64,000 bases of DNA from Monodelphis domestica (taxonomy: Eukaryota; Chordata; Mammalia; Didelphimorphia; Didelphidae): the NCBI RefSeq assembly GCF_027887165.1, contig NC_077227.1, positions 444,585,895 to 444,649,894 of the forward strand, given 5' to 3'. Positions 43,567 to 54,839 of the stretch are shown here, in pieces. Each line of letters begins with the position of its first letter. Positions within the stretch are counted from its first letter, which is position 1. Position numbers and translations under genes: made by a program. The notes under the pieces are model-generated. The model was not told the DNA's origin and did not search any database. It saw only the letters and a program-made list of their open reading frames with translations.

Positions 43567-43751
43567 TCTGGGGAGCTAGGAAGCACAGTGGATAGAGTGC
43601 TGGACTTTGAGTTAGGAAGTCCTGAGTTTAAAACTTCCCTTAGACACCTCCTTGCTGGGTGACTCTGAGCAAGTCTTTTTGCCTTAGTTCCTCAACTGTA
43701 CAATGAGGATAATAATAAAATTGTTGCAATAGTCAAAGAATATAGTATTTG

Positions 43752-43752
<1 letters not shown>
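43567..43752 (+). mobile_element. MIR/THER1 SINE, forward, left part
   Basis: Contains GAAGCACAGTGGATAGAGTG, CTGGACTTTGAGTTAGGAAG, AACTGTACAATGAGGATAAT and ends ATAGTATTTGT (43742-43752), which reappears at 44325-44335. Confidence 0.85.
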
Positions 43753-43810
<58 letters not shown>

Positions 43811-43811
43811 A
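43753..43811 (+). repeat. (TATC)n microsatellite, about 14 copies
   Basis: Perfect tetranucleotide run at the left edge of the insert that splits a MIR. Confidence 0.97.
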
Positions 43812-44324
43812 GTTATGCAAGGAATGATTGACAGGGTGTGAGACTCAGAATCTTCCTGAGCCTGATTGAGTCAGAACTCCTAGGGACAGTTGATTAACTG
43901 TCACACTGGACCTGAAGGTGAATCCTGGAAGGTGAAGATTTGATCTCTCCTGGACTCCCCTGGACAGTTAGGAAGCAGCTTCTTTTAATTCCACCATACA
44001 AGGTTGAGAAGACATCCATACAAACTCTCTTTTCCCTGGGACAATTGAGGACTCAGCTGGATCCCCATACCTGAACCACAAGGACTCTGTGTGTGAGAAT
44101 TCTGTCTCCCTATTGGACTTACCCTTAAGAAACTTAGGCATTTAGATTAGAATATTTAGATAGTGGGTTTAATGACTGGGTTAATTGTCAGATGCTAACC
44201 TTTTCCCCTCATTCCCAAAACCTTATCCTTATCTGTTAATAAATTCTAAATATTTATATGTTTATCCCTCTGTATTACTTTCTTTCCCCCTATCCAAATT
44301 ATATGTACTTTTAACACCCATGAG
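43812..44324 (+). mobile_element. LTR-like insert within a MIR
   Basis: About 510 bases with an LTR-like 3' half: ATCTGTTAATAAATTCTAAA holds a poly-A signal (44238-44243). Together with the TATC run it is bracketed by an 11-base exact direct repeat ATAGTATTTGT (43742-43752 and 44325-44335), longer than the 4-6 bases usual for ERVs. Family not identified. Confidence 0.5.
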
Positions 44325-44400
44325 ATAGTATTTGTAAAGTGCTTAGAACAGTCCCTGGAATATACTAAAACTCTATAAATGCTTATTCTCCCCTGCCTCC
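44325..44400 (+). mobile_element. MIR/THER1 SINE, right part
   Basis: Contains AAAGTGCTTAGAACAGTCCC and ACTCTATAAATGCTTATTCT, completing the MIR begun at 43567. Confidence 0.85.
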
Positions 44401-45285
44401 AATCTATCTATTTGGCCCTGTGAATGTTACCTTCTTATTCTGCCTTCTTATTGGTCATTTGTCCCATTCCTGGTATTCCTGGTAAGTGGGTTCAGGCTTT
44501 AGGGTGGGAGTGGACAAAGGTTAGAGTTGACATTCTAATTCTTACATTCTTGCCTTTGGCCTCTGGAGCTGTTGAAGGAAAAATTCAACTGCTTGATAAA
44601 GGATAGATTGACTATTTCCTTTCTGCTAATCATTCCTATCCCCTGCCTCCCTGACAATGCCCATCAAGAACTCTAAGAATACTCCAGCAATGACTGCCTT
44701 TTAATTTGGCCTTGAAATACCTGTCTTTCCACACCCCTGTCATTTCTAGCCCCACAAAGCAGAAAATTTAGCTATTGATATCAACCCACTAATCCAGCCC
44801 TGGAGCTGTTCTTTACTTATTTTCTCTTTTTACTTTTTCTTTTCTTTATTTTTTTTACTCATTTTCTTTTACTTATAAGTCTACATATGTCTCCCATGAC
44901 CCAGACATCCTGATGGAAACAAGCTGAGTTGCCCCACCTAGGGAAGAGAAACTACCTGGTTCTCTCCTGCCTGAAGCACTTGAACCCCTTGTTGTAATCA
45001 TAGGAGGGATTTTCCTTTCTCTAGTAACTCCTCAATTTAACAGTTAATAATGGTACTGTACATGCATGTAACAGTTTTCATCTTCTGGGCACTTTACAGC
45101 TATTATGAAGCTAATCACCATATCTGTTACTTTCTGTAAACACATCACAATTGTGTATACACACCCATCATCCAGGGAACAAAAGCTCATTATGGGACTT
45201 GGAAAGAAATAGCCATGTCAAACCAGCCTTCTCATTCTGGGGTTTTATTTATTAATTTCTTTTTAAATAGAAGCTATGGAAAAAT
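44401..45285. other. Unique sequence, nothing recognised
   Basis: No exon, RNA gene or recognised family. T-rich stretch at 44820-44880. Confidence 0.35.
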
Positions 45286-45289
45286 AGAT

Positions 45290-45490
45290 AATTCAGTGGT
45301 AACAAAACAAATTCAGGACAGAGAACTGGAGCAGCACCAACTAGAATGCAAAATAAAGCAGATGAATGCAGAAGAAGGATAAACAAAGTGATAGAAAAGT
45401 TCATAGAAGAGAGATAACACTTATAACAGGAATAATCAAAGAAGGCTTCTAGGAAAAGGTGCCATTTGCACTAGAACTTGAAGGGTAGAG
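45290..45490 (-). mobile_element. L2-like repeat, reverse, diverged
   Basis: Contains AAAGAAGGCTTCTAGGAAAA and ACTAGAACTTGAAGGGTAGA, words of the reverse L2-type repeat. Confidence 0.5.
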
Positions 45491-45734
45491 AGGATTACAA
45501 CATTCTTCTTTGGAATTGAAGACGAGTAGTGGTCAGGGAAAGCAACACCTTAGACACCAGGCTTAGACTGATCAGAGCACTTTAATAGTCTACCCCATTT
45601 CAAAAAAATTGCCTCCCTAATAATTTGGAGGCAATGATTTGGTTCCACTTGGTTTCTATAATTTTAGAGGTAGTACATAAATATTTATAGTGGAAAGAAC
45701 TCCATATTTGAAGCAAAGTTTGTGTGTTCAAGGG

Positions 45735-45990
45735 GGCAGTTAGGTGGCATAGTGTATAGAGTGCCAGGCCTGGAGTCAGGAAATCTCATCTTCATAAGTT
45801 CAAATCTAGCCTCAGACACTTACTAGTTAAGTGTCACTGAGCAAGTCACTAACACTGTCTTCTTCAGTTTATTTGTTTATAAAATGAGTTGCAGAAGGAA
45901 ATTATAAACCACTCTAGTATCATTGCTAAGAAAACCCCAAATGGGATCACAAAGAGTGAGACACTACTAGAATGACTCAACAACAGCAAT
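45735..45990 (+). mobile_element. SINE-B, forward, full length
   Basis: Contains GGGGCAGTTAGGTGGCATAG, CTCTAGTATCATTGCTAAGA, AAATGGGATCACAAAGAGTG and ACTCAACAACAGCAA. This is the closest in-window relative of the split SINE-B at 40998/43051. Confidence 0.95.
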
Positions 45991-45994
45991 AAGA

Positions 45995-46250
45995 ACAAAA
46001 GTGTGTTCAAAACCCAGGGTACTACTAATTACTTGTGTGACTTTGAGCAAATTGTTTTGTCTCCCTGGGCCTCATTTTTCTCATCTGTAAAATAAGGGGT
46101 TTGGAATAGATGTCCTCTGAGGTTCCTTCAGGCTCTCTGTTTATGATGCTAGATGGCTTCTACTCTCTGGGCTTCACTTTTCTCTTTTGTAAAATAAAAG
46201 CACTGGAAAAGATGATTTCTAAAGTCCATTCCAACTCAGAATCCCATGAT
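45995..46250 (+). mobile_element. Two MIR-like pieces, forward
   Basis: First: TTGTGTGACTTTGAGCAAAT and CTCATCTGTAAAATAAGGGG. Second, from about 46145: CTCTCTGGGCTTCACTTTTC and TTGTAAAATAAAAGCACTGG. They look like a duplicated MIR core. Confidence 0.6.
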
Positions 46251-46369
46251 AGACTCTCTTTAATCTCTGGTAAAGGTGGGTTTCTATAGGCAGAGCAGAT
46301 GGTCCTAGTCTAATATTTCATAAAAGGACATAAATTAATGAAATGCTATTGGATCAGCAAAAAGAATCA

Positions 46370-46870
<501 letters not shown>

Positions 46871-46999
46871 TCACATTTCCAACACACAACCAGGCTTCTA
46901 TAATAATATACTAGACCTCCTACCCCCTTGTGGGAAATAATTATAGAATCATGGAATCCTAGAGTTGGAAAGCAGCTAAAAGGTTCTCTAGTCCAACTC

Positions 47000-47290
47000 A
47001 GACCTGAACAGTAAAATGTAAAATAGTAAAATGATATGGATCTTTGATTGTGAACTCAATGCAGCTTCTGAGGCTGAGATGCAACAGAGTATGGCTTGAT
47101 TCTCTGCCATTTGTATTATTTTTGACCTGACAATTAACATCAAGAACACAGACATTCTCCACCAGCCAGCATGGAACCATTGGTCAAAGCAAATGGAAAA
47201 AAATTTTGAATGCTGTGGATAAGTTCACTTACCTTGGCAGGATACTTTCCAGGGAGATACACATAGATGATGAGATTTGGGCATGCATTG
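47000..47290 (+). mobile_element. RTE-clade LINE, left part
   Basis: Translation on + shows VDKFTYLGRILSREIHIDDE and then IWACI, the thumb-region block typical of RTE-type reverse transcriptases (VDKFTYLGS...IDDEI.ARI). Upstream text is decayed with stops. Broken by an LTR and continued at 48260. Confidence 0.8.
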
Positions 47291-48259
47291 TGTGAACCTT
47301 AAAAAATTCTCAGACCCTACTTCATAAGGTTAGGTTTGTGAACCTTAAAATTTCCCAGACCCTACTTCGTAAGGTTGGGTTAAGACCATTCCCCACTTTA
47401 AACAATGAAGGAACTTAGATCAGGAATGTGAGAACTCTACTCCACCCCTACTTAAGTCTGCCCTAGGGGAAGATAAAATTGTAAACTCTTTGCTGAGCAA
47501 TGAAAAGTACTTAAACCCATACTTATAGTAAGACAAAAAGTTCTTAGGCTGTGCCTATTTTTAGGACTAATACAAAAAGGTGCTAAGTACCTATAAAGGT
47601 CAGGCAACTTGTGAACTTACAAGGAGCAAAGAGGTGAAAACTTACTCAGAGATTCTAGTCTACTCAGGAGTGAATTACTCAAAAGATTAGTATACTCAGA
47701 TGTAAACTAAGAATGGTCTGTCCTTTGAAAAATGTCTACTGTGATTGGTAGATGTGAGAACTTAGGGGAGGAGACATAGGAGAAAATTCCCTTTAAATAG
47801 GAGCTCAGATTCATTCTGATTCATTCAGATTCAGGATTGAGTTGGTGGAGTCAGCTGAGATGAAACTGGCCTGGTGTCACTAGAATCCTTGCTTGAACAG
47901 ATCTTGTGGTGAATGATTAAGGACTGACTGATCTTTCTTTTAGGTCTTAGGCCTGGGTTGGTCAGGGCTGCCCTGGGCCAGCCTATCCTTTTCTCATTAT
48001 TTCCTCTTTCTCTCTTTCTTTAATTCCTCATTGTATTATTAATTAAATTCTCTATAAAACCCAGTTGACTTGGGTATATTCATAATTCAGAATATTTCCC
48101 TGGCGACCACCTTATATTTGATTTTGAAACAAGACACTGTAGTGAAAATATATTTTCTATGGTCACAATTTACTCATCCACTCTTTTATCTACTACAATT
48201 TAAGTCTTCCACTATTTTAATCATTACAGTTTATGGCTTCAACTATTTTAACTCTTACA
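47291..48259 (+). mobile_element. Solo ERV LTR, about 969 bp, inside RTE
   Basis: Begins TGTGAACCTT and ends ACTCTTACA (TG...CA), flanked by a perfect 4-base duplication ATTG (47287-47290 and 48260-48263), as expected for class I ERVs. TATA-like CTTTAAATAG is at 47791-47800, an inverted CCAAT (GATTGG) near 47741, and an ATTAAA poly-A signal at 48042-48047, followed by a U5 with CCCTGGCGACCACC. The first 46 bases are tandemly duplicated (47291-47336 and 47337-47381). Removing the LTR and one ATTG rejoins the RTE reading frame. Confidence 0.88.
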
Positions 48260-48985
48260 ATTGCCAGAGCTAGGCTAATGTTTGGGAAGCCCTGAAGGTT
48301 CTGAAGGAAAGGTGTGGAGAAAAAGAGCTATTAGGGAACCTACCAAACTGAAGGTCTATAGAGCCTCTGTGCTGACCTCATTGCTGTATGCTTATGAAAC
48401 CTGGACAATGTACCAGAGCCATGCTAGGGAATTGAATCACTTCCATTTGAACTATCTTGGGAAGATTCTGAGGAAAACCTGGCAATATAATATACTGGAC
48501 ACTAAGGTCATTTCTTAAGCCTAATTGCCAGATATTCAGACTGTATTATAGAAAGCACACCTCCAATGGGCTGAACCCATTGTTCAAATGACAAATGCAC
48601 ATTTGCCTAAATGACCATTTTATGGAGAACTCACACAAGGCAAGTGCTCACACAGAGTTCAGAAGAAACAATACAAAGACACTTTCAATATCCCTCTGAA
48701 GAACTTTGGTATTGGTTGTGAGACCTGAGAGACACTGGCACAGGACCATTCTGCACGGTGTGCCCACATCAAAGAAGGCACAGTGCTCTATGAACAAAGA
48801 AAGATCAAAAGAAATGTGAGGTGTGCACATTTAGAGCTATCTTCGTCCCAAATGTTCATATGGTCTATTTGTGCCTGTTCTGTGGTAGAGCCTCCTAAGT
48901 TCACATTGGTCTGATCAGTCATAGTTGGACACACTGTACATTGACTCTGACATAGTGATGTTATTTTGGTCCTTTTTGAGTATAA
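48260..48985 (+). mobile_element. RTE-clade LINE, 3' part
   Basis: Translation shows KLKVYRASVLTSLLYAYETW and LNHFHLNYLGKILRKTWQ, the conserved C-terminal end of RTE-type RT proteins. Further on, decayed CLFCGRAS and IGLISHSWTH match the terminal zinc-finger-like motif (CP.C.R....IGL.SHLRTH) of these elements. Ends GTATAAAAGACAACCACCAC, an RTE-like tail. Stops and frameshifts present. Confidence 0.85.
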
Positions 48986-49315
48986 AAGACAACCACCACT
49001 ACTTAAAAGACAGGTATCTCACGTAAGATAGATATAACAAACAGGTGGGTGACCACCCTGCCACTGCTTGAAGATCTCCAGTAAGTGGAAAACCACAACG
49101 GCAGCTCCCTCCACTTGTGGAAATGCTCTAAGGCTCCACTTGGACAGCTCTAATATTAGTTCAAGAAGATTTCTCTTATGTCAAGACATAAAATATTTAT
49201 TGAATAACTTATGGGAGCAAAGCCCCAATAAAGGTAGGGTATTGATGTTGATGAATCAAGCATAATTCCTGCTTTCAATGAGTTTATGGTAGTTGTTTTT
49301 GTTTGCTTATCTTTA
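48986..49315. other. Mostly unique sequence with an L2 terminus scrap
   Basis: Around 49185-49290 weak reverse L2 words appear (ATTTATTGAATAACTTATGG, CCTGCTTTCAATGAGTTTAT). Nothing else recognised. Confidence 0.35.
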
Positions 49316-49319
49316 ATAA

Positions 49320-49880
49320 TGGTTTATACCCCTTGTAAGTCCAATTAAATGGCTCCAATTACAACTTTTTTCTCTAAAGTCACTCATGATCTAGTATTAA
49401 ATCCACTGGTCTTTGTCTCATTCTTCATTCTATATGGTCTCTGGCATTCTTGGAAGTATTGACTACCTCACCTACTGGATACTCTGATTTCTTTAAGCTA
49501 TACAGATAGAATCATCTCATCATTCTTCTCTGAGCTCTTCAATTCCTCCTTCTTTTCCTCCATTGGCTCCTCATCCTCTTCCCCACCTCTTAGTGTGGTT
49601 GTTTCCCAAGGGACCATCCTTGAAATTCTATTCTTTTTTCTCTACACAATCTCCCTTGATAATCTCACTCATTCCCCTTCAATTCTTCAATTATCTTCTA
49701 TAATATCTTAATAGCTTCAATTATCACCTGTCCATAAAGAATTCTCAAAACTAGATTTCTAGTCCCAGCTTCTACTTTAAACTCCAGACCCATGTCTCCA
49801 ATTGCTTTACACATCATTTCCACCTAAAAATTTTAGATGACTGCAAACATTTCAAATTTAATCTGCCTATAAATGGAAAT
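49320..49880 (+). mobile_element. L2 LINE RT region, forward
   Basis: Contains TCTCTAAAGTCACTCATGAT, CTGAGCTCTTCAATTCCTCC, GTGTGGTTGTTTCCCAAGGG, TTCAATTATCACCTGTCCAT and CATGTCTCCAATTGC, the L2 ORF2 order. Confidence 0.75.
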
Positions 49881-50235
49881 ATAACTAAGAATTTCTTCAC
49901 CTGGGACAAAAACATGTAGGGTGGGGAGAAGGGAGGCAGTGACATTGGCACAGAGGCTAGTTCAGGAGAGGGATGACAAGGTGGACAGAAACAGTTTGAT
50001 GAAGTTTAGTTGCTCTGGGAGAAGGGTTGGCTAATTACCCATTATTTCCATATTCTCCAAAACTTGTGATGTTACCTCATTGCTCTCTTGTAGAGTCCAC
50101 CTTCCCCCATAACTCCTGAAGGGGTACAGAGTATATAGTGTGTGAGGTATGAAACTAAATACCCATCTCTCACTTAGGGGAGGAGCTATAGTCTCCATGT
50201 TGGTGCCTAGGGAAAAGTCTTTGCTATACTTCTCT
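49881..50235. other. Unique sequence, nothing recognised
   Basis: A reverse frame at 50031-50276 has no resemblance to known proteins and overlaps a SINE edge. Confidence 0.3.
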
Positions 50236-50445
50236 GGTTGTTTGTTCTTCATTTTGAAGAAGAACCATGACATCATGAAGTAATGTTTAGACTTGGTTGT
50301 GAATTGGATTTAAATGAGACAGAGTTGCACAAAGTCATGAGCCACATTTTATCTTCAAGAGTCATCAAAGTCCAGTGGCAAGACAAAAACCAGAATGACT
50401 GGCAATGGTCCAGGTAACAGTGGAAATGGCCCGGAATACTATCTT
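50236..50445 (-). mobile_element. RTE-related SINE, reverse
   Basis: Contains GTTTGTTCTTCATTTTGAAG, AACCATGACATCATGAAGTA, TGAATTGGATTTAAATGAGA and AGTCCAGTGGCAAGACAAAA. This is the reverse of the second half of 35837-36385. Confidence 0.8.
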
Positions 50446-50529
50446 CATCTATTGAAATAATAATGTTTTGGTTTTTAATGCTGTTTAACTGACTAATTAT
50501 AATATTACTTATTGATTTTATTGATTGTT

Positions 50530-50660
50530 TTCCTAAGTTCAAACCCTCCTTTTATCTCTGTTATAAATCTCTCTTGGTTAAAATGAATGACTTATTGCAT
50601 AAATCTTAGCAGTTTGTTCAGCATGACTTGGTTTAAAATTTTTGAATCAATGTTCATTGA
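50530..50660 (-). mobile_element. L1 ORF2 region, reverse, right-hand part of coding strand
   Basis: Contains GGTTTAAAATTTTTGAATCA and ATGTTCATTGACAGG, the antisense of a conserved L1 ORF2 stretch. Interrupted by SINE-B. Confidence 0.75.
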
Positions 50661-50882
50661 CAGGAGGCAGTTGCATGGCTTAGTGAATAGAACACTGGGC
50701 CTGGAGTCAGAAATATCTCATTTCAAATCTGGCCTCTGACACATACTAGTTCTGTGATGCTGGGCAAGGCACTTAACCTCTGTTTACCCTCAGTCTTTCC
50801 AGTATCTTTGCAAGAAAACCAAGAAAACCCCATAGTATGGTCTCTAGTTGGACAGTACTGAACAACAATAGCAACAAAAACA
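50661..50882 (+). mobile_element. SINE-B, forward
   Basis: Contains GAGGCAGTTGCATGGCTTAG, CTGGGCCTGGAGTCAGAAAT, CCAGTATCTTTGCAAGAAAA and a TGAACAACAATAGC tail. Splits the L1. Confidence 0.9.
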
Positions 50883-51740
50883 TTTTTTAATGATATCAGC
50901 CTATAGTTTTCTTTCTGAGTTTTATCTTTACCAGGTTTAGTTATTAGGACTAGGAATATGTCAGTTCCATATTTTACCTCTTGTTTATTTTTGTGTTAGA
51001 CTTATCCAAAATTAAGAGAGGGATGTTGAAATGTCCTGTCACTATTGTGTCCATGTAATTTTGTCTCCATGTGTCCATGTAATTTTGTAACTCAGATGTT
51101 TCTTTAAAAAATGTAGATGCCAAAGCATTCATAGTATATATTTATTTTTGTTATTAGTTTGTTGTCAATGGTTCTTTTCAACATAATACAGTTTCCTTAT
51201 TTATTCCTTTTTATTTTTTGAATGTTTGGTTTGGCTTTATCAGATAGCATTTTTGTATTATTTGGATGCATAATATTTTTTTCTGTCCCCATACTTTTAT
51301 TTTGTGAATGTCTTTTTTAAAAATGTATTTCTTCTAAGCAACAGATTGTAGGGTTTTGTTTTCTTATCCAATCTGCCATTCTTTTTTGTTTCAGTGAATT
51401 GTTTAATCCATTCACATTTAAAGTTATGAGAGTTAGATTTATATTTTCCTCTATATGTTGCTAATATTTTTTAAGTTTTGATTTTTTTCTCCTTTTCTGC
51501 TATTAAGTTGGTACCATCTTCCTTCAATTATTACCTTAATTTTTTAAAAATGGCCATGCTCCCACTGTCTCTCTTCCCCTTGTCCCAGATCTCCTTCTTG
51601 CCTTTCTTATTCCTTTTCCTTTGACATTTTGCTTATCAGTTCCTTTTTATCTCTAGATTTTATCTGTTTATTTCATTCTTCCTCCTACCCTTTTCCCTTC
51701 TCAGTCAAGTATGTTCCCACTTGCCAGGCCAAAGTGAGGC
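50883..51740 (-). mobile_element. L1 ORF2 region, reverse, continuation
   Basis: Contains TATCAGCCTATAGTTTTCTT, ATCTTTACCAGGTTTAGTTA, AGTGAATTGTTTAATCCATT and CACATTTAAAGTTATGAGAG, the L1 ORF2 antisense order. 51480-51740 is C/T-rich and less certain. Confidence 0.75.
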
Positions 51741-52030
51741 AGAATTTTCTCACTTAGATAGCCACTCTATTTCCATATCTCTGTGGGAAGCAAGATTCAC
51801 ACTGAACTGGGACCCAGTAATTTTCTCAGAAAAGTTTTGTCTTTTCCTCAAGCATTTACTCAAGAACTTACAAAATGATAGGCTTAGAACTGTATAAAGG
51901 ACTATATATAAAAAGATAAAGGACTTAGAAAAGACTTTAAGGATCACCTCACCACCCTTCCTGAGGAGGCATTGCAGATGGTTTAAACAACCTCTTCTGT
52001 ACTATATTAAATAGGGGGCACTTATGTTAA
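51741..52030. other. Unique sequence, nothing recognised
   Basis: Short reverse frame 51750-51947 with no resemblance. Confidence 0.3.
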
Positions 52031-52034
52031 TATT

Positions 52035-52200
52035 TAAAGTTTGCCAGGTCCTCCCATAACAAATAATCTTGGGAAGTACAGATGAAGAAACTGAGGCTCA
52101 ACATGGGGAAATGACTTATCCAAAGTCACATAGAAAGTAGCAAAGCTAGACTTTGCTTACAAATCTTCTGTTTCCAAATCAGAGACCTATAATGTGTCCT
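52035..52200 (-). mobile_element. MIR, reverse
   Basis: Contains CAGATGAAGAAACTGAGGCT, AATGACTTATCCAAAGTCAC and AGTAGCAAAGCTAGA. Confidence 0.85.
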
Positions 52201-52320
52201 AAGGGAATGAGCTTTAGACTTGATTCGAATCCCTGTCCTATTATTTTACTAGATGCATGCTTGTGTGACCCTGGGTAAGTCATTTAATCTCTCTATAACT
52301 CAGTTTCCTCTTTTTGTTTC
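52201..52320 (+). mobile_element. MIR fragment, forward
   Basis: Contains TGTGTGACCCTGGGTAAGTC and ATAACTCAGTTTCCTCTTTT. Forms an inverted pair with the previous copy. Confidence 0.75.
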
Positions 52321-52329
52321 CTAATTGAA

Positions 52330-52625
52330 CTTCACATATAATATTCCATCTTTTAACTCCCCGCTTCTTCACTAGGTGTCCCCCATGCTTCACTTCCTCA
52401 TTTCTTTTCATGCCTTCCCTCTATTGATTCTATCCATTTTTTCTGTAATCATCTTGTTTGTTGTATAGATGTTTGTGCTTTGTCTCTCCCATTCAACTGT
52501 GAGGTCCTCAAGAGAAGGTACTCTTTCTTTTTTGGCATTCTTTGTATCCCCAGAACTTAGCACAGCGCTTGACACACGGAGATGCTTGACAAATGCTTGT
52601 TCCCTTCACTTGTTGACTTCTGTAT
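52330..52625 (+). mobile_element. L2 3' end, forward
   Basis: Contains TTGTATCCCCAGAACTTAGC, ACAGCGCTTGACACACGGAG and GCTTGACAAATGCTTGTTCC, preceded by AACTGTGAGGTCCTCAAGAG. Confidence 0.85.
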
Positions 52626-53194
52626 TATCCATTTCCTAGGGTTTCTGTGAGGAACCTTAAATCTTAAAGGGCTATAGAAATGTCAGTTACTATGATGCAG
52701 CGTGGAATAAGATAACTTTGTCCTGACAGATACTTTAGGGCAAGAGTTACCAACTAATCACTTGTTCATAAGAAATCCAAAATGTGGTCAATACAGAATG
52801 TCAGCTTTTAAGTAGAATCGTATCTTGATGGGCCCATCAGGGTGAATTAACTGCTGAATGTGCCTTCAAGTAGCTAAATGAGTTGATTTGTTGAATGAAG
52901 TTATTTTAAAATTGCCCGTTTAAATGTTGGGAATTGTCTACCAAATAAGACAATTTTCATTTTGGTATAACTGATGCTCAGCTGCTTTCCTTTGGGCAGT
53001 AAGTAACTAAATATTCTTAAGACAACTCCCAGTTAAAAAAGAAAAAAAATATGCTATTGCTAGGGAGAGGGATAATCATCTTCCTGCTTCTTAAACTGGA
53101 GGGCATACATCCAGTTAATTTAATAGTTCTACCAAGCTGTTCAGCCAAAATTTTTTCAAAAGGACATGTAAGACCCAGCCTCATATTGAAACAT
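52626..53194. other. Unique sequence, nothing recognised
   Basis: No repeat or gene recognised. Confidence 0.35.
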
Positions 53195-53369
53195 AGGAGT
53201 CATAGATTAAAACTAGAAGAGACCTCAGAGGCGATTGAGTCTAACCCTCTCATTTTTCAGGTGAAAATACTGAGGTTGAATGTGGTTAGGTGACAACACT
53301 AGTAAACACTGGAGATTTAAATTCAGGTCTGTCTTGACTCCAAACCTGATACTCTATCTACAATACCAC
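53195..53369 (-). mobile_element. MIR, reverse
   Basis: Contains AGATTAAAACTAGAAGAGAC, AGGCGATTGAGTCTAACCCT and TTTTTCAGGTGAAAATACTG. Confidence 0.75.
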
Positions 53370-53625
53370 TTGTTCAGTTGTTTTTTTCACTCATGGCCAA
53401 CTCTCCATTTGGAGTTTTCTTGGCAAAGTTTACTGAAGTGGTTTGCCATTTCCTTTTCTAGCTCATTTTGCATATGAGGAAACTGAGGTAAATAAGGTTA
53501 AGTGGCATGCCCAGGGTCACACATCTAGTAAGTGTCTGAGGTCAGATTTGTGCTAATGAAGATGCATCTTCCTAATTCCAAGAGCAGTGCTCTGTCCACT
53601 GTGCTACCTAGGTATCCCTACCACA
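53370..53625 (-). mobile_element. SINE-B, reverse
   Basis: Contains TCCATTTGGAGTTTTCTTGG, GTGGTTTGCCATTTCCTTTT, GCCCAGGGTCACACATCTAG and GTGCTACCTAGGTATCCC. Confidence 0.9.
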
Positions 53626-54285
53626 TCAACTAGCATTTACAAATGATAAATTCATTGAGTCTTGTTTTATTGAATCTGGTTTTCTTAAAGCTCTTTTGAA
53701 GATTGTAAGGAGATCTAGATCTGTCTTCTTTTTAGGGTCTATTTAACTCACCCCCAAGTCCAAAGTACTTTTCTGTTGCTTCCCTAGGAGACTCTCCTCA
53801 AAGTTGTCATTGTCTTCTCTTTATCCTGGTTTCAAACTTTGGCTCAGCTTTGCATACTTATCAGTCTACTTCTTCTATTCTGCTACCCATGCCATGTAAT
53901 ACCTGTCAGTCCTTCTCTAAAGTAGGACTCCAGCAGAACCCTACTGTGATGCTTCATAATATCATGGTGCCAATGGTTTCTTGAAGGGTCTGCCAATGGA
54001 GTATAAGCACTGACAGGTCCTACCCAGTAGGAAAGAATTTGGGATTGGATCAGTGAAAGATGTATTTCTGCTGTCCAAAGACTATCTTAATTAAGTTCAT
54101 AATTGCTTCCAGAGTTGACCTCTGGTTGAAAAAAATTTTATAACTATAAATCCACAAAATCATCCAGGCTGGTATGGAGGGGTTGTGATCTGTGATGTCG
54201 GAGAGAGTATCCACATTGGTGATAACATAAATTCTTGAAGTAATTATGTTTATACATGTATATGTGTGTGTATCTATTACCTATC
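53626..54285. other. Unique sequence, nothing recognised
   Basis: Repeat-poor 660 bases without exon signature. Confidence 0.35.
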
Positions 54286-54289
54286 TATT

Positions 54290-54795
54290 CAAACTCATCA
54301 TGTATTAAGCACTGGATTTACATGTACCAGGCAGTGTGCTTGGCAATGCAGATATAACACAAGACTGAAACGATACCTGTCTAAAGAAGTTTACATTCTA
54401 ATGGCATGATATAACACATGGACAAATAAATAAAGTATATCTAAATAAAAATTATTTCAAGAGGGAGAAGGCACTAACACTTAGGGAGAATCAGGAAAGA
54501 TCTATATAAGACACTTTACCTGAACAGTGCTTTGAAAGAGCTCACAGATTATTTGAAATTGAGGTGAGTTCCACAATAGGGAAACTGCTTGTGCAAAGAT
54601 TCAGTGAAAGGAAATGGAATGTATGTAGGCAACAATTAGTGGCTCTCTTGTCTGAATAGAATGTATGAAGAAGAAGACTATTAGCTAAGCCTCCATTCTG
54701 TGAATGCCTAAAATATTAGACATTTTGTATTTTAGCCTCAAAGGAGTAGGGTGCCACTGAAGATTTTTGAGCAGGGTAGTGCCATGATTAGAGCT
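54290..54795 (-). mobile_element. L2 3'-end repeat, reverse, long copy
   Basis: Contains TCATGTATTAAGCACTGGAT, ACCAGGCAGTGTGCTTGGCA, GTTTACATTCTAATGGCATG, GGGAGAAGGCACTAACACTT, GAACAGTGCTTTGAAAGAGC and AAGGAGTAGGGTGCCACTGA, then GCAGGGTAGTGCCATGATTA. Confidence 0.75.
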
Positions 54796-54839
54796 AATGG
54801 TATGGCCACATATGACAATATAATAAAAATAAAACACTA

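Noticed and set aside
43753..43811. CRISPR-like array (regular TATC repeats)
   Set aside because: A perfect tetranucleotide without spacers, in a vertebrate repeat context; it is a microsatellite.
53626..54285. Possible conserved element, because it is repeat-poor
   Set aside because: No CpG retention, motif clustering or other positive sign. Absence of a recognised repeat is not evidence of function.
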